Part shown: positions 19,212-27,878 of the stretch, piece after piece | How the letters are laid out: the number at the start of each line of letters is the position of its first letter | Position numbering within the stretch: the stretch's first letter is position 1 | The notes under the pieces: model-generated | What the model was told of the DNA's origin: nothing | The model's input: only the letters and a program-made list of their open reading frames with translations | Database searches by the model: none | Program-made: the position numbers and the translations under genes | From: Candidatus Gastranaerophilales bacterium | GTDB taxonomy: Bacteria > Cyanobacteriota > Vampirovibrionia > Gastranaerophilales > Gastranaerophilaceae | Direction of reading: 5' to 3' | Assembly (NCBI GenBank): GCA_944322755.1 | Contig: CALUPY010000001.1 | Span: 1-64,000 of the forward strand | Length of the DNA stretch: 64,000 nt

Positions 19212-20054
19212 ATGGCAGTAATTATTGATGGAAAAGCTGTTTCAAAGAAATTATTGGAACAAATAAAAAATGAAGCAGAACTTTATGAGAAAAAGCCTTG
19301 TCTTGCGGTAATCATTGTCGGAAATGATGCAGCAAGCAAAATATATGTCAACAATAAACGTAAAACAGCTCTGGAACTTGGTTTTAAATCTATAGTAACA
19401 GAACTTCCTGAAGATGTAACAGAAACAGCTCTTATAAAAGAAATTGAAAAGCTGAATAATGACACAACAGTGAATGCTATTCTTGTCCAGCTGCCTCTTC
19501 CGAAACATATCAACAGCGCAAAGATTCTTGAAACAATAAAACCTGAGAAAGATGCTGATTGTTTCCATCCATCGAATGTAGGCAAAATAGCTGTCAACGG
19601 AAAAGTATTTGTATATCCTTGTACTCCTAAAGGCATATTGTCGCTCTTAGACGAATATAAAATTTCAGTTGCAGGGAAAAATGTTGTTGTTGTCGGACGT
19701 TCAAATATAGTTGGCAGACCCTTGGCAATGATGCTCTTAAACAAAGATGCAACAGTAACTATATGTCATAGTAAAACAAAAAATCTTTCGGAAATAACAA
19801 AACAGGCGGATATTTTGATATCAGCGGCGGGAAATCCAAAATTTATAAAAAAAGATATGGTAAAAGACAGAGCAATTATAATTGATGTAGGAATAACAAG
19901 AGACAGTAACGGAAAACTTTCCGGTGATATAGATTTTGAAAATGTAAAAGAAAACTCATCATACATAACTCCCGTACCGGGCGGCGTTGGGCCAATGACT
20001 ATATGCAGCCTAATGCAAAATACTCTGGACTTGTTCAAACTACAAAACAAATAA
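19212..20054 (+). CDS. folD: FolD, methylenetetrahydrofolate dehydrogenase/cyclohydrolase
   Basis: FolD interconverts methylene-, methenyl- and 10-formyl-tetrahydrofolate. The 280-residue length is normal. Seen: the substrate-site segment YVNNKRKTA with the catalytic Lys, VQLPLPKHIN, the dinucleotide-binding region VVVGRSNIVGRPLAMML, and the C-terminal TPVPGGVGPMT. It starts one base after the ATPase stop and closes the MetE-CooC-FolD cluster at a strong terminator. Products feed purine and formyl-methionine synthesis and the folate pool used by TrmFO. Confidence 0.97.
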   Translation: MAVIIDGKAVSKKLLEQIKNEAELYEKKPCLAVIIVGNDAASKIYVNNKRKTALELGFKSIVTELPEDVTETALIKEIEKLNNDTTVNAILVQLPLPKHINSAKILETIKPEKDADCFHPSNVGKIAVNGKVFVYPCTPKGILSLLDEYKISVAGKNVVVVGRSNIVGRPLAMMLLNKDATVTICHSKTKNLSEITKQADILISAAGNPKFIKKDMVKDRAIIIDVGITRDSNGKLSGDIDFENVKENSSYITPVPGGVGPMTICSLMQNTLDLFKLQNK

Positions 20055-20089
20055 AAAATCCCCTCTTATTATAAAAGAGGGGATTTTTT
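20053..20089. terminator. Bidirectional terminator between folD and the Cys-rich gene
   Basis: AAAAAATCCCCTCTT (20053-20067) and AAGAGGGGATTTTTT (20075-20089) form a 15-bp stem flanked by A and T tracts. It can serve both convergent genes. Confidence 0.92.
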
Positions 20090-20091
20090 GT

Positions 20092-20379
20092 TTAGTAACC
20101 GAGCATTGAAGTAAAGAAGGTTCCTACTGTAGAATTGTAAATATTTTTTGTTCTATCCCAAATTGTTTTTTTCTGGGTTATAGGAGCAGCAGCACCGGTA
20201 CAGCAAGGTTTAGGTTCAACTTTGCAGCAGCAGGGGTTTGCCGGAGCAACATATGTAATTTTTTGTACCGGAGCTACTGGGATATATGCCTTTTGCTGCA
20301 ACTGACAAGGACAGGCGGCAAATGCGCTAGTAGCGGCTAATGACATAACAAGAGCTGATAATGCAATTACTTTTTTCAT
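20092..20379 (-). CDS. Small exported Cys/Pro-rich protein
   Basis: The 95-residue product has a clear signal peptide (residues 1-21, cut after AFA) leaving about 73 residues. The mature part begins CPC and contains CCC and CC clusters spaced by proline- and alanine-rich segments (VAPVQ, VAPANP, VEPKP), ending in a hydrophobic tail. The many cysteines could make disulfides or bind metal. I recognise no family. A strong ribosome binding site (AAGGAG) is present and a terminator follows, so it is a real single gene. The repeated VAP/Cys pattern hints at a surface or envelope coat component, which is inference only. Confidence 0.8.
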   Translation of the reverse strand: MKKVIALSALVMSLAATSAFAACPCQLQQKAYIPVAPVQKITYVAPANPCCCKVEPKPCCTGAAAPITQKKTIWDRTKNIYNSTVGTFFTSMLGY

Positions 20380-20723
20380 ACTTTTCTCCTTAGTAATCTG
20401 TTCTATTCAGAACACACTTTCAAATATAAACAATAAGAATATGTCCTGATTTATTCGGGTAGTGATTAACCTCATTTACATTTTTGCATTTCTGAAAAAT
20501 TTTTCATTAGACAGATTACCTAACCAAAAGTTGCACAATTGTGCAGTTTTTATAAAAAACAAAATACTATGAACCAGAGACACTGCATTCAGTTTTAATT
20601 ACTCAATTTTATATTTCTCCCATCTGGTATCAGCAGTTAATAAAGAACGATACACTTGAGCAAAGCAAAGACACCTTACTTAGTAAGATTGTATTTTATA
20701 TAGTTACATCATACCGATGGTGA
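20380..20723. promoter_or_regulatory. Intergenic region with two palindromes
   Basis: No gene is evident between pth and the Cys-rich protein. It holds GTTCTATTCAGAAC at 20400-20413 just upstream of the Cys-rich gene, a perfect 14-base palindrome TGCACAATTGTGCA at 20532-20545, and CTTACT-T-AGTAAG at 20675-20687. These could be operators; none is followed by a T run that would make it a terminator for pth. Confidence 0.35.
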
Positions 20724-21287
20724 TTAACCGTTAAACTTGCTTTGCGTCAGTGTAATACCGTTTTCCAGATAAAATTCAACCGCTTCATTGGCTCTTTGAA
20801 GAGCCGGTTTAAGGTCTTTCAGCTGCTCGTCTGTAAAATTTTGCAAAACAAAAGCTTCTGATGGAATAGGAGGCTGAGGGCCTATGCCTATTTTTAACCT
20901 GTCAAAAACTGTACTGCCGCCAAGCACTTTTATTATAGACTTTATTCCATTATGCCCGCCATCAGAACCTTTTGCCCGAAAACGCAAGGAGCCTAACGGC
21001 AGCGACAAGTCATCGTATGCAACAAGAATATCTTCCGGAGAAATTTTGTAAAAATTCATTACCGCAATCAAAGCATTGCCTGAAAGATTCATATATGTGT
21101 GAGGTTTTAGGAATATAACGCTCTGAGTGCGGATAGAAGTTTTAGCAATTTCTGCGTTAAACCTTGACTCAAATTTAAATTCAAAAGAATGTTTGTATTT
21201 CATGTAATCTAAAAGCATAAAACCGGCATTATGACGAGTAAAACGGTATTTTGCATCTGGATTTCCTAATCCTGCGATAAGTTTCAT
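20724..21287 (-). CDS. pth: Peptidyl-tRNA hydrolase
   Basis: Pth releases tRNA from peptidyl-tRNAs that drop off the ribosome. The 187-residue protein is of normal length. It shows the substrate-binding GLGNP (Asn9), the catalytic His19 in TRHNAGF, KPHTYMNLSG (residues 61-70), and the YDDL aspartates at 92-93 that orient the histidine. The C-terminal GSDGGHNGIKSI loop is also present. It stands alone on the minus strand with no obvious terminator. Confidence 0.97.
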   Translation of the reverse strand: MKLIAGLGNPDAKYRFTRHNAGFMLLDYMKYKHSFEFKFESRFNAEIAKTSIRTQSVIFLKPHTYMNLSGNALIAVMNFYKISPEDILVAYDDLSLPLGSLRFRAKGSDGGHNGIKSIIKVLGGSTVFDRLKIGIGPQPPIPSEAFVLQNFTDEQLKDLKPALQRANEAVEFYLENGITLTQSKFNG

Positions 21288-21534
21288 ATAGTATAATCCG
21301 TCCTATTGTTTTGTAACTGTATTATTAAAACTTTTATTATAAGAAGATAGCCTGAAAGTTCGACACTACTTACCAATAAAAAAAAGATAAATACAGTTTA
21401 ATCTAATTTAGTGCTGCAGTTGCCGTTAGTTTCCCCAAAAGACAGCTGCTTACTATAAGTCAGTCAAAATTTTAAAGAAATATTATCAAAATTTTTTCAG
21501 ACATCTATCTATATATTAGAGACGGAGGAGAGCT

Positions 21535-22101
21535 ATGTCAACCAAAAGTAAATCTATAGTAAACTTGAAAAGCAGTGAAAAGGTTGCGAACTTTCTGGCT
21601 TCAAACCACCTGCATAAAAAAGACTTTGCTGAGATGATTGGCGTTACCTTGTCATATGTTTATAACTTAATCGATAACGCTATACCTTTTTCCACAAGAG
21701 GGATTACCCTTGAAAGAATTGCAACGGTAATGGATGTTTTACCAGAGGAATTTGATGAATACAAAATTCCTCAAGAACCTGTTGTTATTGATGAATCAGT
21801 CGAATTTTTACGGGACAAACAGGCAGAAAAAGGCATCACTACTGTACAATTTTTAAAAAGTTTTCCAAGAAAGAAGCGAGTGGAGATAGTAGATATTTTA
21901 AGAGGCGCAAAACCTATTCCTTTAGACTGGAAAGAGCTGTCACTCATTGCGCAGATTCTCGATATTTCAAAAGAAGAAATATATCCGTACTGGGAATCAA
22001 GACTCAGACAGCTTTTACAAACCGCCGGTGTAAATTTACAGGCTAATAACGGACTTATCAATGCAATGTTTGATTGTGCCCGCAATTATGTACATTCATA
22101 A
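21535..22101 (+). CDS. DNA-binding protein with tandem HTH modules
   Basis: The 188-residue protein reads as two XRE-like helix-turn-helix units in a row. The first, about residues 15-75, contains DFAEMIGVTLSYVYNLID; the second, about 85-155, contains an EISLIAQ-type equivalent (LSLIAQILDISKEEIYPYW). Both end with the same logic (LPEEF and SKEEIYPYW), as in phage-repressor-like proteins. A strong site GGAGGAG lies just before the ATG. There is no sensor domain. The target is unknown; the gene stands alone and is closed by a hairpin at 22127. Confidence is good for an HTH regulator, moderate for the duplication. Confidence 0.65.
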   Translation: MSTKSKSIVNLKSSEKVANFLASNHLHKKDFAEMIGVTLSYVYNLIDNAIPFSTRGITLERIATVMDVLPEEFDEYKIPQEPVVIDESVEFLRDKQAEKGITTVQFLKSFPRKKRVEIVDILRGAKPIPLDWKELSLIAQILDISKEEIYPYWESRLRQLLQTAGVNLQANNGLINAMFDCARNYVHS

Positions 22102-22126
22102 ATTTATTAATATTTCTATATATTAC

Positions 22127-22171
22127 AGCCGGATAATTTATTTTTTATCCGGCTATAAGTCTGGCTTTTTT
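22127..22171 (+). terminator. Hairpin terminator after the HTH gene
   Basis: AGCCGGATAA (22127-22136) pairs with TTATCCGGCT (22145-22154). An eight-base T run follows ten bases later (from about 22164), so it is an imperfect Rho-independent terminator. Confidence 0.6.
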
Positions 22172-22216
22172 TTAAATAATAGTGTATGATAAGAAAAAAT
22201 TAGGAGAGATTGGGAT

Positions 22217-22750
22217 ATGAATATGAAAGAAATGAACGGGTTTACACTTGCTGAAGTTCTTGTAACAATAATGGTTATCGGGGTTTTATGCGTGATGATT
22301 ATTCCTCCATTAATGACAAATACTGCCCAGCAGGAACATATTACAGTCTATAAAAAGGCTGTTGCTATTCTTGGACATGCCATTGAACAGAGTTATGCAT
22401 TAGACGGAGAAGATGCATCATGTTTTACGGGTGCAAAGTTTGTACATTTAATGACACGCAAACTTAACTTGGCAACTCATGTCGGAAATACGGTTTATAC
22501 AGCTGACGGCATTAAATTTACCGTACAGGATTCAGGCGGAGATTGCACAACAGACGGTCCGAATTCAAAAATTGTCTGTGCTGTAGTTGACGTTGATACA
22601 AATGGAGACAAAGGCCCCAATAAAACAACAGAAGCAGTGAACTCTGTTTATGACCAATTCACTATCTCCGTATATCCAAGAAGAGTCGAACCGGCAACTC
22701 AGGCTCAAAGAGATGTTCTATATATGACAGGAAGACACAGAAACAGATAA
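22217..22750 (+). CDS. Type IV pilin-like / pseudopilin protein
   Basis: The N-terminus MNMKEMNGFTLAEVLVTIMVIGVL is a class III prepilin signal: a short basic leader, Gly8-Phe9 cleavage site, Glu at position 5 of the mature protein, then a hydrophobic helix. The 177-residue length suits a type IV pilin or type II secretion pseudopilin. The mature domain has paired cysteines and a DTNGDKGPN loop resembling the calcium-binding loop of GspG-like major pseudopilins. It would be processed by a prepilin peptidase and methylated, neither encoded here. A good AGGAGA site precedes it. Converges on the GT9 gene with only seven bases between stops. Confidence 0.85.
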   Translation: MNMKEMNGFTLAEVLVTIMVIGVLCVMIIPPLMTNTAQQEHITVYKKAVAILGHAIEQSYALDGEDASCFTGAKFVHLMTRKLNLATHVGNTVYTADGIKFTVQDSGGDCTTDGPNSKIVCAVVDVDTNGDKGPNKTTEAVNSVYDQFTISVYPRRVEPATQAQRDVLYMTGRHRNR

Positions 22751-22757
22751 TCAGGAA

Positions 22758-23741
22758 CTACAAATATTTTATAACTTCATCTAAATTTATTTTTAGACAA
22801 TCCAGCTTTTCACATGTAGTCTGTCGTTTATCCCACAGACAAGGACGACAATGAATATTGTTTTTGATTGCGATAAACTTCGCATCATCAGGTATCAGTT
22901 TTTTCTCGTCAGTCGGACCAAACAGCGCTAAAGTTTTTGTTCCGACCCCTACTCCTATATGCATAGGGGCTGAATCTGAACATATCAAAACTTCTGCTTT
23001 CTTTGTCAATTTAGCTAAATCCATAATATTCCCGGTAGTTCCGTATAGATTTTTATAGTTTGGATATCCGTTTAATACTGCATCAATTTTTTCTATGCAC
23101 TCCTTATCATCAGGCCCGCCAATTAAATACACCTTTTTACCTTTTTCTATTATCCTCTTTATTAATTCTGCCCAAACTTCAGGAGTCCAAGTTTTTATCA
23201 TTTTTTTCTGTACACTCATTTTGCTGACACCGGGGTGTACAAGAACACTGTTAAATTCCTTTTCGGCTTCACCAACTCTGATTTCAGGTAAAAGTGTAAC
23301 TTTGTCTGTAACAGGAGTCACCAGTTCATGGTACATAGCAGAGGCATAACGGTTTTTGTCAAGTTTAACAGCCTTTGTAAGCAATATTTTACTTAATCTG
23401 CCGCTGTCAAAGCCGTATCTTTGCTTTATTCCGGTCATAAATAACAGCAAAGGAATAAGCGAATTTGCACCTGACGAAAAAACCATATCAAATCCTGAAA
23501 AAAGAGCTTTCTTAAGAAACTTCAAAAGTTCAATATATTTATGTTTTCCTTTTACATCAACACAAATAACATCATCTATCAAATCAGTTAAATCTTTTAT
23601 GCTTTTGCTTCTTGGTTCAAGACAAAGAGTAATTTCTGCATCAGGGAATTCTTTTTTTAGACTTGAAATTGCAGGCAAAAATAGGATTTCATCACCAATC
23701 CCGCCAAAATTAACAACAAGAATTTTTTTCGGCTTTTTCAT
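22758..23741 (-). CDS. GT9-family (heptosyltransferase-like) glycosyltransferase
   Basis: The protein (327 residues) starts with ILVVNFGGIGDEILFLPAI, the donor-domain opening of GT9 ADP-heptose:LPS heptosyltransferases. It continues with VHPGVS, the KTWTPEVWAELIKRI helix and the C-terminal SDSAPMHIGVGVGTKTLALFGPTD, all typical. It probably adds a sugar to an LPS core or other surface glycan on the cytoplasmic face of the inner membrane. It follows a 115-residue gene on the same strand after 22 bases. The ribosome binding site is weak. Confidence 0.9.
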   Translation of the reverse strand: MKKPKKILVVNFGGIGDEILFLPAISSLKKEFPDAEITLCLEPRSKSIKDLTDLIDDVICVDVKGKHKYIELLKFLKKALFSGFDMVFSSGANSLIPLLLFMTGIKQRYGFDSGRLSKILLTKAVKLDKNRYASAMYHELVTPVTDKVTLLPEIRVGEAEKEFNSVLVHPGVSKMSVQKKMIKTWTPEVWAELIKRIIEKGKKVYLIGGPDDKECIEKIDAVLNGYPNYKNLYGTTGNIMDLAKLTKKAEVLICSDSAPMHIGVGVGTKTLALFGPTDEKKLIPDDAKFIAIKNNIHCRPCLWDKRQTTCEKLDCLKINLDEVIKYL

Positions 23742-23763
23742 AATTTCACAATCTATAATAAAA

Positions 23764-24111
23764 TTAGAATGGTTTTGTCTGGCTCAGTTTATTTCTCAGC
23801 TCTCTAAATCGTGCAATATCTTCCTGTGCCTTTGACGCTTCTTTAAATACAACCTGCGAAGAAGGATGAACCATAAGCACATAGTCCATATGAATTTCCA
23901 GAAAATTATATCTTCTTGGCGGAGTATTGCCGTTTCTCGGATAAATTTCCACGTTCGTAACAGCGAGGAATCTTCTTTCCTTATCATTCAACAAATCTGT
24001 TAATTCACGGTTTGTATTAGTATACTTTGAAACGTGAACCGTGCCTTTTATATCGTGATCTACTGTCAAGATGCAAACTTCTATAGGTATTGTGTCTAAG
24101 TGCTTTGCCAT
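23764..24111 (-). CDS. Conserved small protein, DUF6812-like
   Basis: This 115-residue soluble protein contains a beta-rich core: GTVHVSKYTNTNRELTDLLN, then RRFLAVTNVEIYPRNG, then a C-terminal charged helix (KAQEDIARFRELRNKL). The TVHVS...TDLLN...FLAVT arrangement resembles DUF6812 proteins, which is a recollection I hold with modest confidence. A good ribosome binding site (AAGGCGG) lies before the ATG. It is the first gene of a two-gene unit with the GT9 transferase. Function unknown. Confidence 0.7.
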   Translation of the reverse strand: MAKHLDTIPIEVCILTVDHDIKGTVHVSKYTNTNRELTDLLNDKERRFLAVTNVEIYPRNGNTPPRRYNFLEIHMDYVLMVHPSSQVVFKEASKAQEDIARFRELRNKLSQTKPF

Positions 24112-24384
24112 ATATCCGCCTTATCAAAATATCTAACTATATCGCAGCTGCCACCTGCTCTAAAGGGTCTGAGCCTGCTCATATTAAGTCGCTCAAAAAA
24201 TTCATTCTAATTATTTTGCTCTTTATCTCGAATTTTTCTCGGACAAACTATATCAAGATTATATTATATTTTTATATTATTCGCAATGATTTAATTCTAG
24301 CCGCCCGGATTAACCCGAATAAGCAGGATACCCGGAGAGTTTCTGTGTTTATATAATATTATCACAGTTTTAATGGAGGTTTTT

Positions 24385-24924
24385 ATGGAGTTTAAAGGTT
24401 CTAAAACAGAAAAGAATCTGATGTGTGCTTTTGCCGGAGAATCAGAAGCAAGGAATAAATACACATTCTGGGCAAAAAAAGCAAAAGAAGAAGGATATGT
24501 TCAGATTTCCAGAATTTTTGAGGATACGGCAAATAACGAAAAAGAGCATGCCAAAATCTGGTTTAAACTCCTAAACGGAGGAGAAATAAAAACAACTATT
24601 GAAAACCTGAAATGTGCTGCAGAAACAGAACATTATGAATGGACAGACATGTATGCAAAATTTGCAAAAGAGGCAAGAGAAGAAGGTTTTGATGAAATTG
24701 CATTTTTGTTTGAAAAAGTAATAAATGTAGAAAAAATGCATGATTCCAGATACAGCAAACTCCTGCTCGATATTCAAGATAGCAAGGTCTTTGAACGAGA
24801 CAGTGAAATCGTTTGGGAGTGCGCGGTTTGCGGATACACAACCGACAGTAAAAAAGCACCGGAACTCTGTCCTTTGTGCAAACATCCTAGAGCATACTTT
24901 TTTGAAAAAGCTTATAACTACTAA
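24385..24924 (+). CDS. Rubrerythrin
   Basis: Rubrerythrin reduces hydrogen peroxide in anaerobes. The ferritin-like four-helix domain shows the two paired ExxH-type iron motifs ([13 protein letters not shown] and [11 protein letters not shown]; then AETEHYEW and [12 protein letters not shown]). The C-terminal rubredoxin-like domain has CAVC and CPLC, the FeCys4 site. Length is 179 residues from this start. I prefer ATG 24385 over the ATG at 24373 because GGAGG at 24375-24379 fits the later start. A TATAAT lies at 24352-24357. It is monocistronic, suggesting stress-controlled expression. Confidence 0.95.
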   Translation: MEFKGSKTEKNLMCAFAGESEARNKYTFWAKKAKEEGYVQISRIFEDTANNEKEHAKIWFKLLNGGEIKTTIENLKCAAETEHYEWTDMYAKFAKEAREEGFDEIAFLFEKVINVEKMHDSRYSKLLLDIQDSKVFERDSEIVWECAVCGYTTDSKKAPELCPLCKHPRAYFFEKAYNY

Positions 24925-24992
24925 ATAATAAGGATTTTTAGATATTACGTATATACTTTTGTAAATAATACCAGAGAATTAGTTCAAAAGGG

Positions 24993-25021
24993 TTATATTT
25001 TCTGCCGGTTTGTGTTATAAA
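24993..25021 (+). promoter_or_regulatory. Possible promoter of the GH57 gene
   Basis: TATAAA at 25016-25021 carries an extended -10 (TGT before it). A poor -35 (TTATAT) sits at 24993-24998. The gene's AAAGGAGAG ribosome binding site follows about 70 bases on. Confidence 0.35.
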
Positions 25022-25104
25022 AATAATAATCGGGAACTATAAGCATGGTTCTATGAAATATAGAAGAATAAATTAAAGCGTTTACACGCAAAGGAGAGAT
25101 TTTT

Positions 25105-26826
25105 ATGACAGTTGGTCAATTCGTATTTATGTTACACTCCCATCTTCCATACTACCGAAAAGCCGGTATGTGGCCGTTTGGAGAAGAAAACTTATATGAA
25201 TGTATGGCAGAAACATATGTTCCGCTTTTGAATGCAATTTCTGAATTGTATGAAGATGAAGGTATAAAAGCAAAGCTCACTGTCGGCATCACACCTATTC
25301 TTGCAGAACAGTTAAATGACGAACATTTGAAAAACGGTTTTATCGAATATTTAGATGCCCGCATAAAAGCAGTATCAGGAGACCTTGAAAGATATCCGGA
25401 TCCTGAAGTTGCTCATTCTCAGCATTTAAAATATCTGGCAAAATATTATTTTGACTGGTTTAATCACATTAAAGACTCATTCATTAACAAATACAACAAA
25501 GATTTAATCAGTGCATTCAAAAAATATCAGGATCTAGGCTGTATAGAAATTACAACATCAGGCGCAACACACGGATTTTCTCCGCTACTTGCTACTGATT
25601 CCAACCTGAATGCCCAATTCAAAATCGGCTCAGATACAACGAAACGTCTTTTCGGCAAAAAAGCTAAAGGATGCTGGCTGCCTGAATGTGCATACAGACA
25701 AGGCTATGAATACATAGGAAAAGACGGAAAGAAAAAATGGAGACCTGCTATAGAAGTAACTCTCCAGAATAATGATATCGAATATTTCTTTACTGAATCC
25801 CATGTAATTGAAGGCGGAAATTCAATAGGCAACAGACGTGTAATCGGTGTTTACGGCAACATTGAATACATTCCTCTGCCGGAAAGAGAACCGACCGGAT
25901 ATGATACATATTCAGCATACTGGCTGCCTGATGCGCAGGTTGCAGTAATGGGCAGAAATGACAGAGCAGGATTTCAGGTCTGGTCTGCGGCTGACGGATA
26001 TCCTGGCGACGGCTGCTACAGAGAATTTCACAAAAAAGATGACAAATCAGGTGCTCACTACTGGAGAATTACCTCATCTGCAACAGACCTGGGTGACAAA
26101 ATGCTTTACGACCCCGTACTCGCTATGTCACAGGTTAATCTGAATTCCGATCACTATACGACATTGATTTATCACTTATTGAACGATTACAAGATTGCAC
26201 ACAACAAAGAAGGTCTTGTAATGGTTTCATTCGATACTGAATTGTTCGGACACTGGTGGTTTGAAGGTGTTGAATTTATTAAACAGGTTATCAGAAAATT
26301 CAACAACTATCTGCCCCAGGTTGAAAGAATGACAGCAGGTGAATATCTTAAAGCTCATCCGCCGACAGAAGCTATCCAGATTCCTGAATCTTCCTGGGGG
26401 CAGGGAGGCCATTTCTATGTATGGCAGAATCACCTGACAGAATGGATGTGGCCGATTATTCACGGATGTGAAAAACGTATTATTGATATTGTATCTAAAT
26501 ACGAAAAAGTACCGGAAGATAAGCTATTACATAGAGCGCTCAATCAGCTCGCAAGAGAAAATCTTCTTCTCCAGAGTTCTGACTGGCCGTTCTTAATCAC
26601 TACATGGCAGGCAAAAGATTACGCAACAGACAGATTTAGAGAGCATGTTGACAGATTTGAAACTATTGCAGACATGATAGAATCAGGCAACATTGATGAA
26701 GGCAAACTCTCAGAAATCGAATCGATTGACAACTGCTTCCCTGTAATCGATTACAGAGCATATCTTCCGATAGAAGAGGGAAAAATCCCGCAGCAGGAAG
26801 AAAAACTAAAACCGTTATATCAGTAA
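25105..26826 (+). CDS. GH57 1,4-alpha-glucan branching enzyme
   Basis: This enzyme transfers glucan chains to form alpha-1,6 branches in glycogen. The 573-residue protein opens with FMLHSHLPYYRKAGMWPFGE, the GH57 conserved region 1. The nucleophile is Glu194 in CWLPECAY and the acid/base Asp377 in SFDTELFGHWW. A C-terminal helical DUF1957-type domain (about residues 420-540, with WGQGGHFYVW) completes the branching-enzyme architecture. A strong ribosome binding site is present. It stands alone between promoter and terminator and implies glycogen storage. Confidence 0.93.
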   Translation: MTVGQFVFMLHSHLPYYRKAGMWPFGEENLYECMAETYVPLLNAISELYEDEGIKAKLTVGITPILAEQLNDEHLKNGFIEYLDARIKAVSGDLERYPDPEVAHSQHLKYLAKYYFDWFNHIKDSFINKYNKDLISAFKKYQDLGCIEITTSGATHGFSPLLATDSNLNAQFKIGSDTTKRLFGKKAKGCWLPECAYRQGYEYIGKDGKKKWRPAIEVTLQNNDIEYFFTESHVIEGGNSIGNRRVIGVYGNIEYIPLPEREPTGYDTYSAYWLPDAQVAVMGRNDRAGFQVWSAADGYPGDGCYREFHKKDDKSGAHYWRITSSATDLGDKMLYDPVLAMSQVNLNSDHYTTLIYHLLNDYKIAHNKEGLVMVSFDTELFGHWWFEGVEFIKQVIRKFNNYLPQVERMTAGEYLKAHPPTEAIQIPESSWGQGGHFYVWQNHLTEWMWPIIHGCEKRIIDIVSKYEKVPEDKLLHRALNQLARENLLLQSSDWPFLITTWQAKDYATDRFREHVDRFETIADMIESGNIDEGKLSEIESIDNCFPVIDYRAYLPIEEGKIPQQEEKLKPLYQ

Positions 26827-26847
26827 TAATTAGTTCATAATACTGTA

Positions 26848-26880
26848 AATCGCCGGATTTCTAACCGGCGATTTTTTTAT
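26848..26880 (+). terminator. Terminator of the GH57 gene
   Basis: AATCGCCGG (26848-26856) pairs with CCGGCGATT (26865-26873), followed by a T run. Confidence 0.9.
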
Positions 26881-26950
26881 AATATGTATAAGCAATGTCT
26901 TTCCGCTTTAATAATCAATCGTTACAACGCCATTAAAAATGCATTCCTGG

Positions 26951-27829
26951 TTATTTATAATTTATTTCATAATAGCCGTCATTTATATAAAAAGTCATTG
27001 TAAATAGCTCGCCTTTATACGCTTTTGGCGGGGGGTAGTACTGTGGAAGACTCATAAACATATAATATACAGCATCGTTCATGCTTTTATTGTCAGAAAG
27101 TTTTGAAAAATTTCTGTTAACAAGTTTACCTGTAGAATCAATGGAAAAACTGACTTCACATCGACCTTCACCTTTTACTGACGTTACCTTTAAATTTGAA
27201 AACAGGGCACTCCTCAATGAAACTTTATAGTTATTCAGTTCCTCTTCTGCAGCTTTTTGTGCTTGCGTTTTTGATGGAACAGGAACTTTAGTTTTATGTT
27301 CTTTGACCTGTGTTTTGACAGATGATGTATTTATTTTGGGTTCCGCTTTTTTGACCGGAGCTATTGCCTTTGGCAGCTCAGTTTTGACTGATGTCTGTGT
27401 CTTCGTATCCGGTTGAACTATTACATTCTTTATTATCCTTATTACCTGCTGCTGTGAAGTATTCAGCGGTTGTTCATTTTTTTTTTGCTCTGCCGATATC
27501 TCAGGTGCCGCAGACTCATCATTCCATATCGTGTCTATATCAGGAATCAATATTTTTTCTGTTGATTGTTGAGTCGTTTTTTTCGTATTTTGTACAGGTG
27601 TATCATTCCAGGCAAAAATCCATACAAATATAGAAAGAAGTATACATAATACAAAAATACTCCAGGAAATTATTTCTTCCTTGTTTGCTGTGATTTTTGG
27701 CAAGTATACATCATTTTTTATAGCAGAAGCAGCTTTTATTCCTGCAATTTCGATAAATTCATTGTTTCCGCAATCACAGTAATCAGGTTTTGTCTCAAAT
27801 ATTTGACCGCATTCTGTACATTTATACAT
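26951..27829 (-). CDS. Zinc-ribbon/transmembrane/TonB-like protein
   Basis: The 292-residue protein has three parts. Residues 1-27 form a cytoplasmic zinc ribbon (CTEC ... CDCGN). One transmembrane segment lies at about 55-75 (SWSIFVLCILLSIFVWIFAW). A long Lys/Pro/Gln linker then leads to a TonB C-terminal-like domain at about 205-290 (RSALFSNLKVTSVKGEGRCEVSFSIDSTGKL). The order is unusual because TonB proteins normally have nothing of note before the membrane anchor. It is the last gene of a four-gene operon, 49 bases after the preceding TonB-like gene. It could link a cytoplasmic event to the periplasm or outer membrane, which is inference. Confidence 0.75.
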   Translation of the reverse strand: MYKCTECGQIFETKPDYCDCGNNEFIEIAGIKAASAIKNDVYLPKITANKEEIISWSIFVLCILLSIFVWIFAWNDTPVQNTKKTTQQSTEKILIPDIDTIWNDESAAPEISAEQKKNEQPLNTSQQQVIRIIKNVIVQPDTKTQTSVKTELPKAIAPVKKAEPKINTSSVKTQVKEHKTKVPVPSKTQAQKAAEEELNNYKVSLRSALFSNLKVTSVKGEGRCEVSFSIDSTGKLVNRNFSKLSDNKSMNDAVYYMFMSLPQYYPPPKAYKGELFTMTFYINDGYYEINYK

Positions 27830-27878
27830 ATATTCTGCCTCTTATTCGCCTGACAGGATTATTTTATCATAAAAAATC

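Noticed and set aside
24090-24356. Plus-strand frame between the DUF6812-like gene and rubrerythrin
   Set aside because: It overlaps the start of a better-supported minus-strand gene and has no ribosome binding site; composition looks non-coding.
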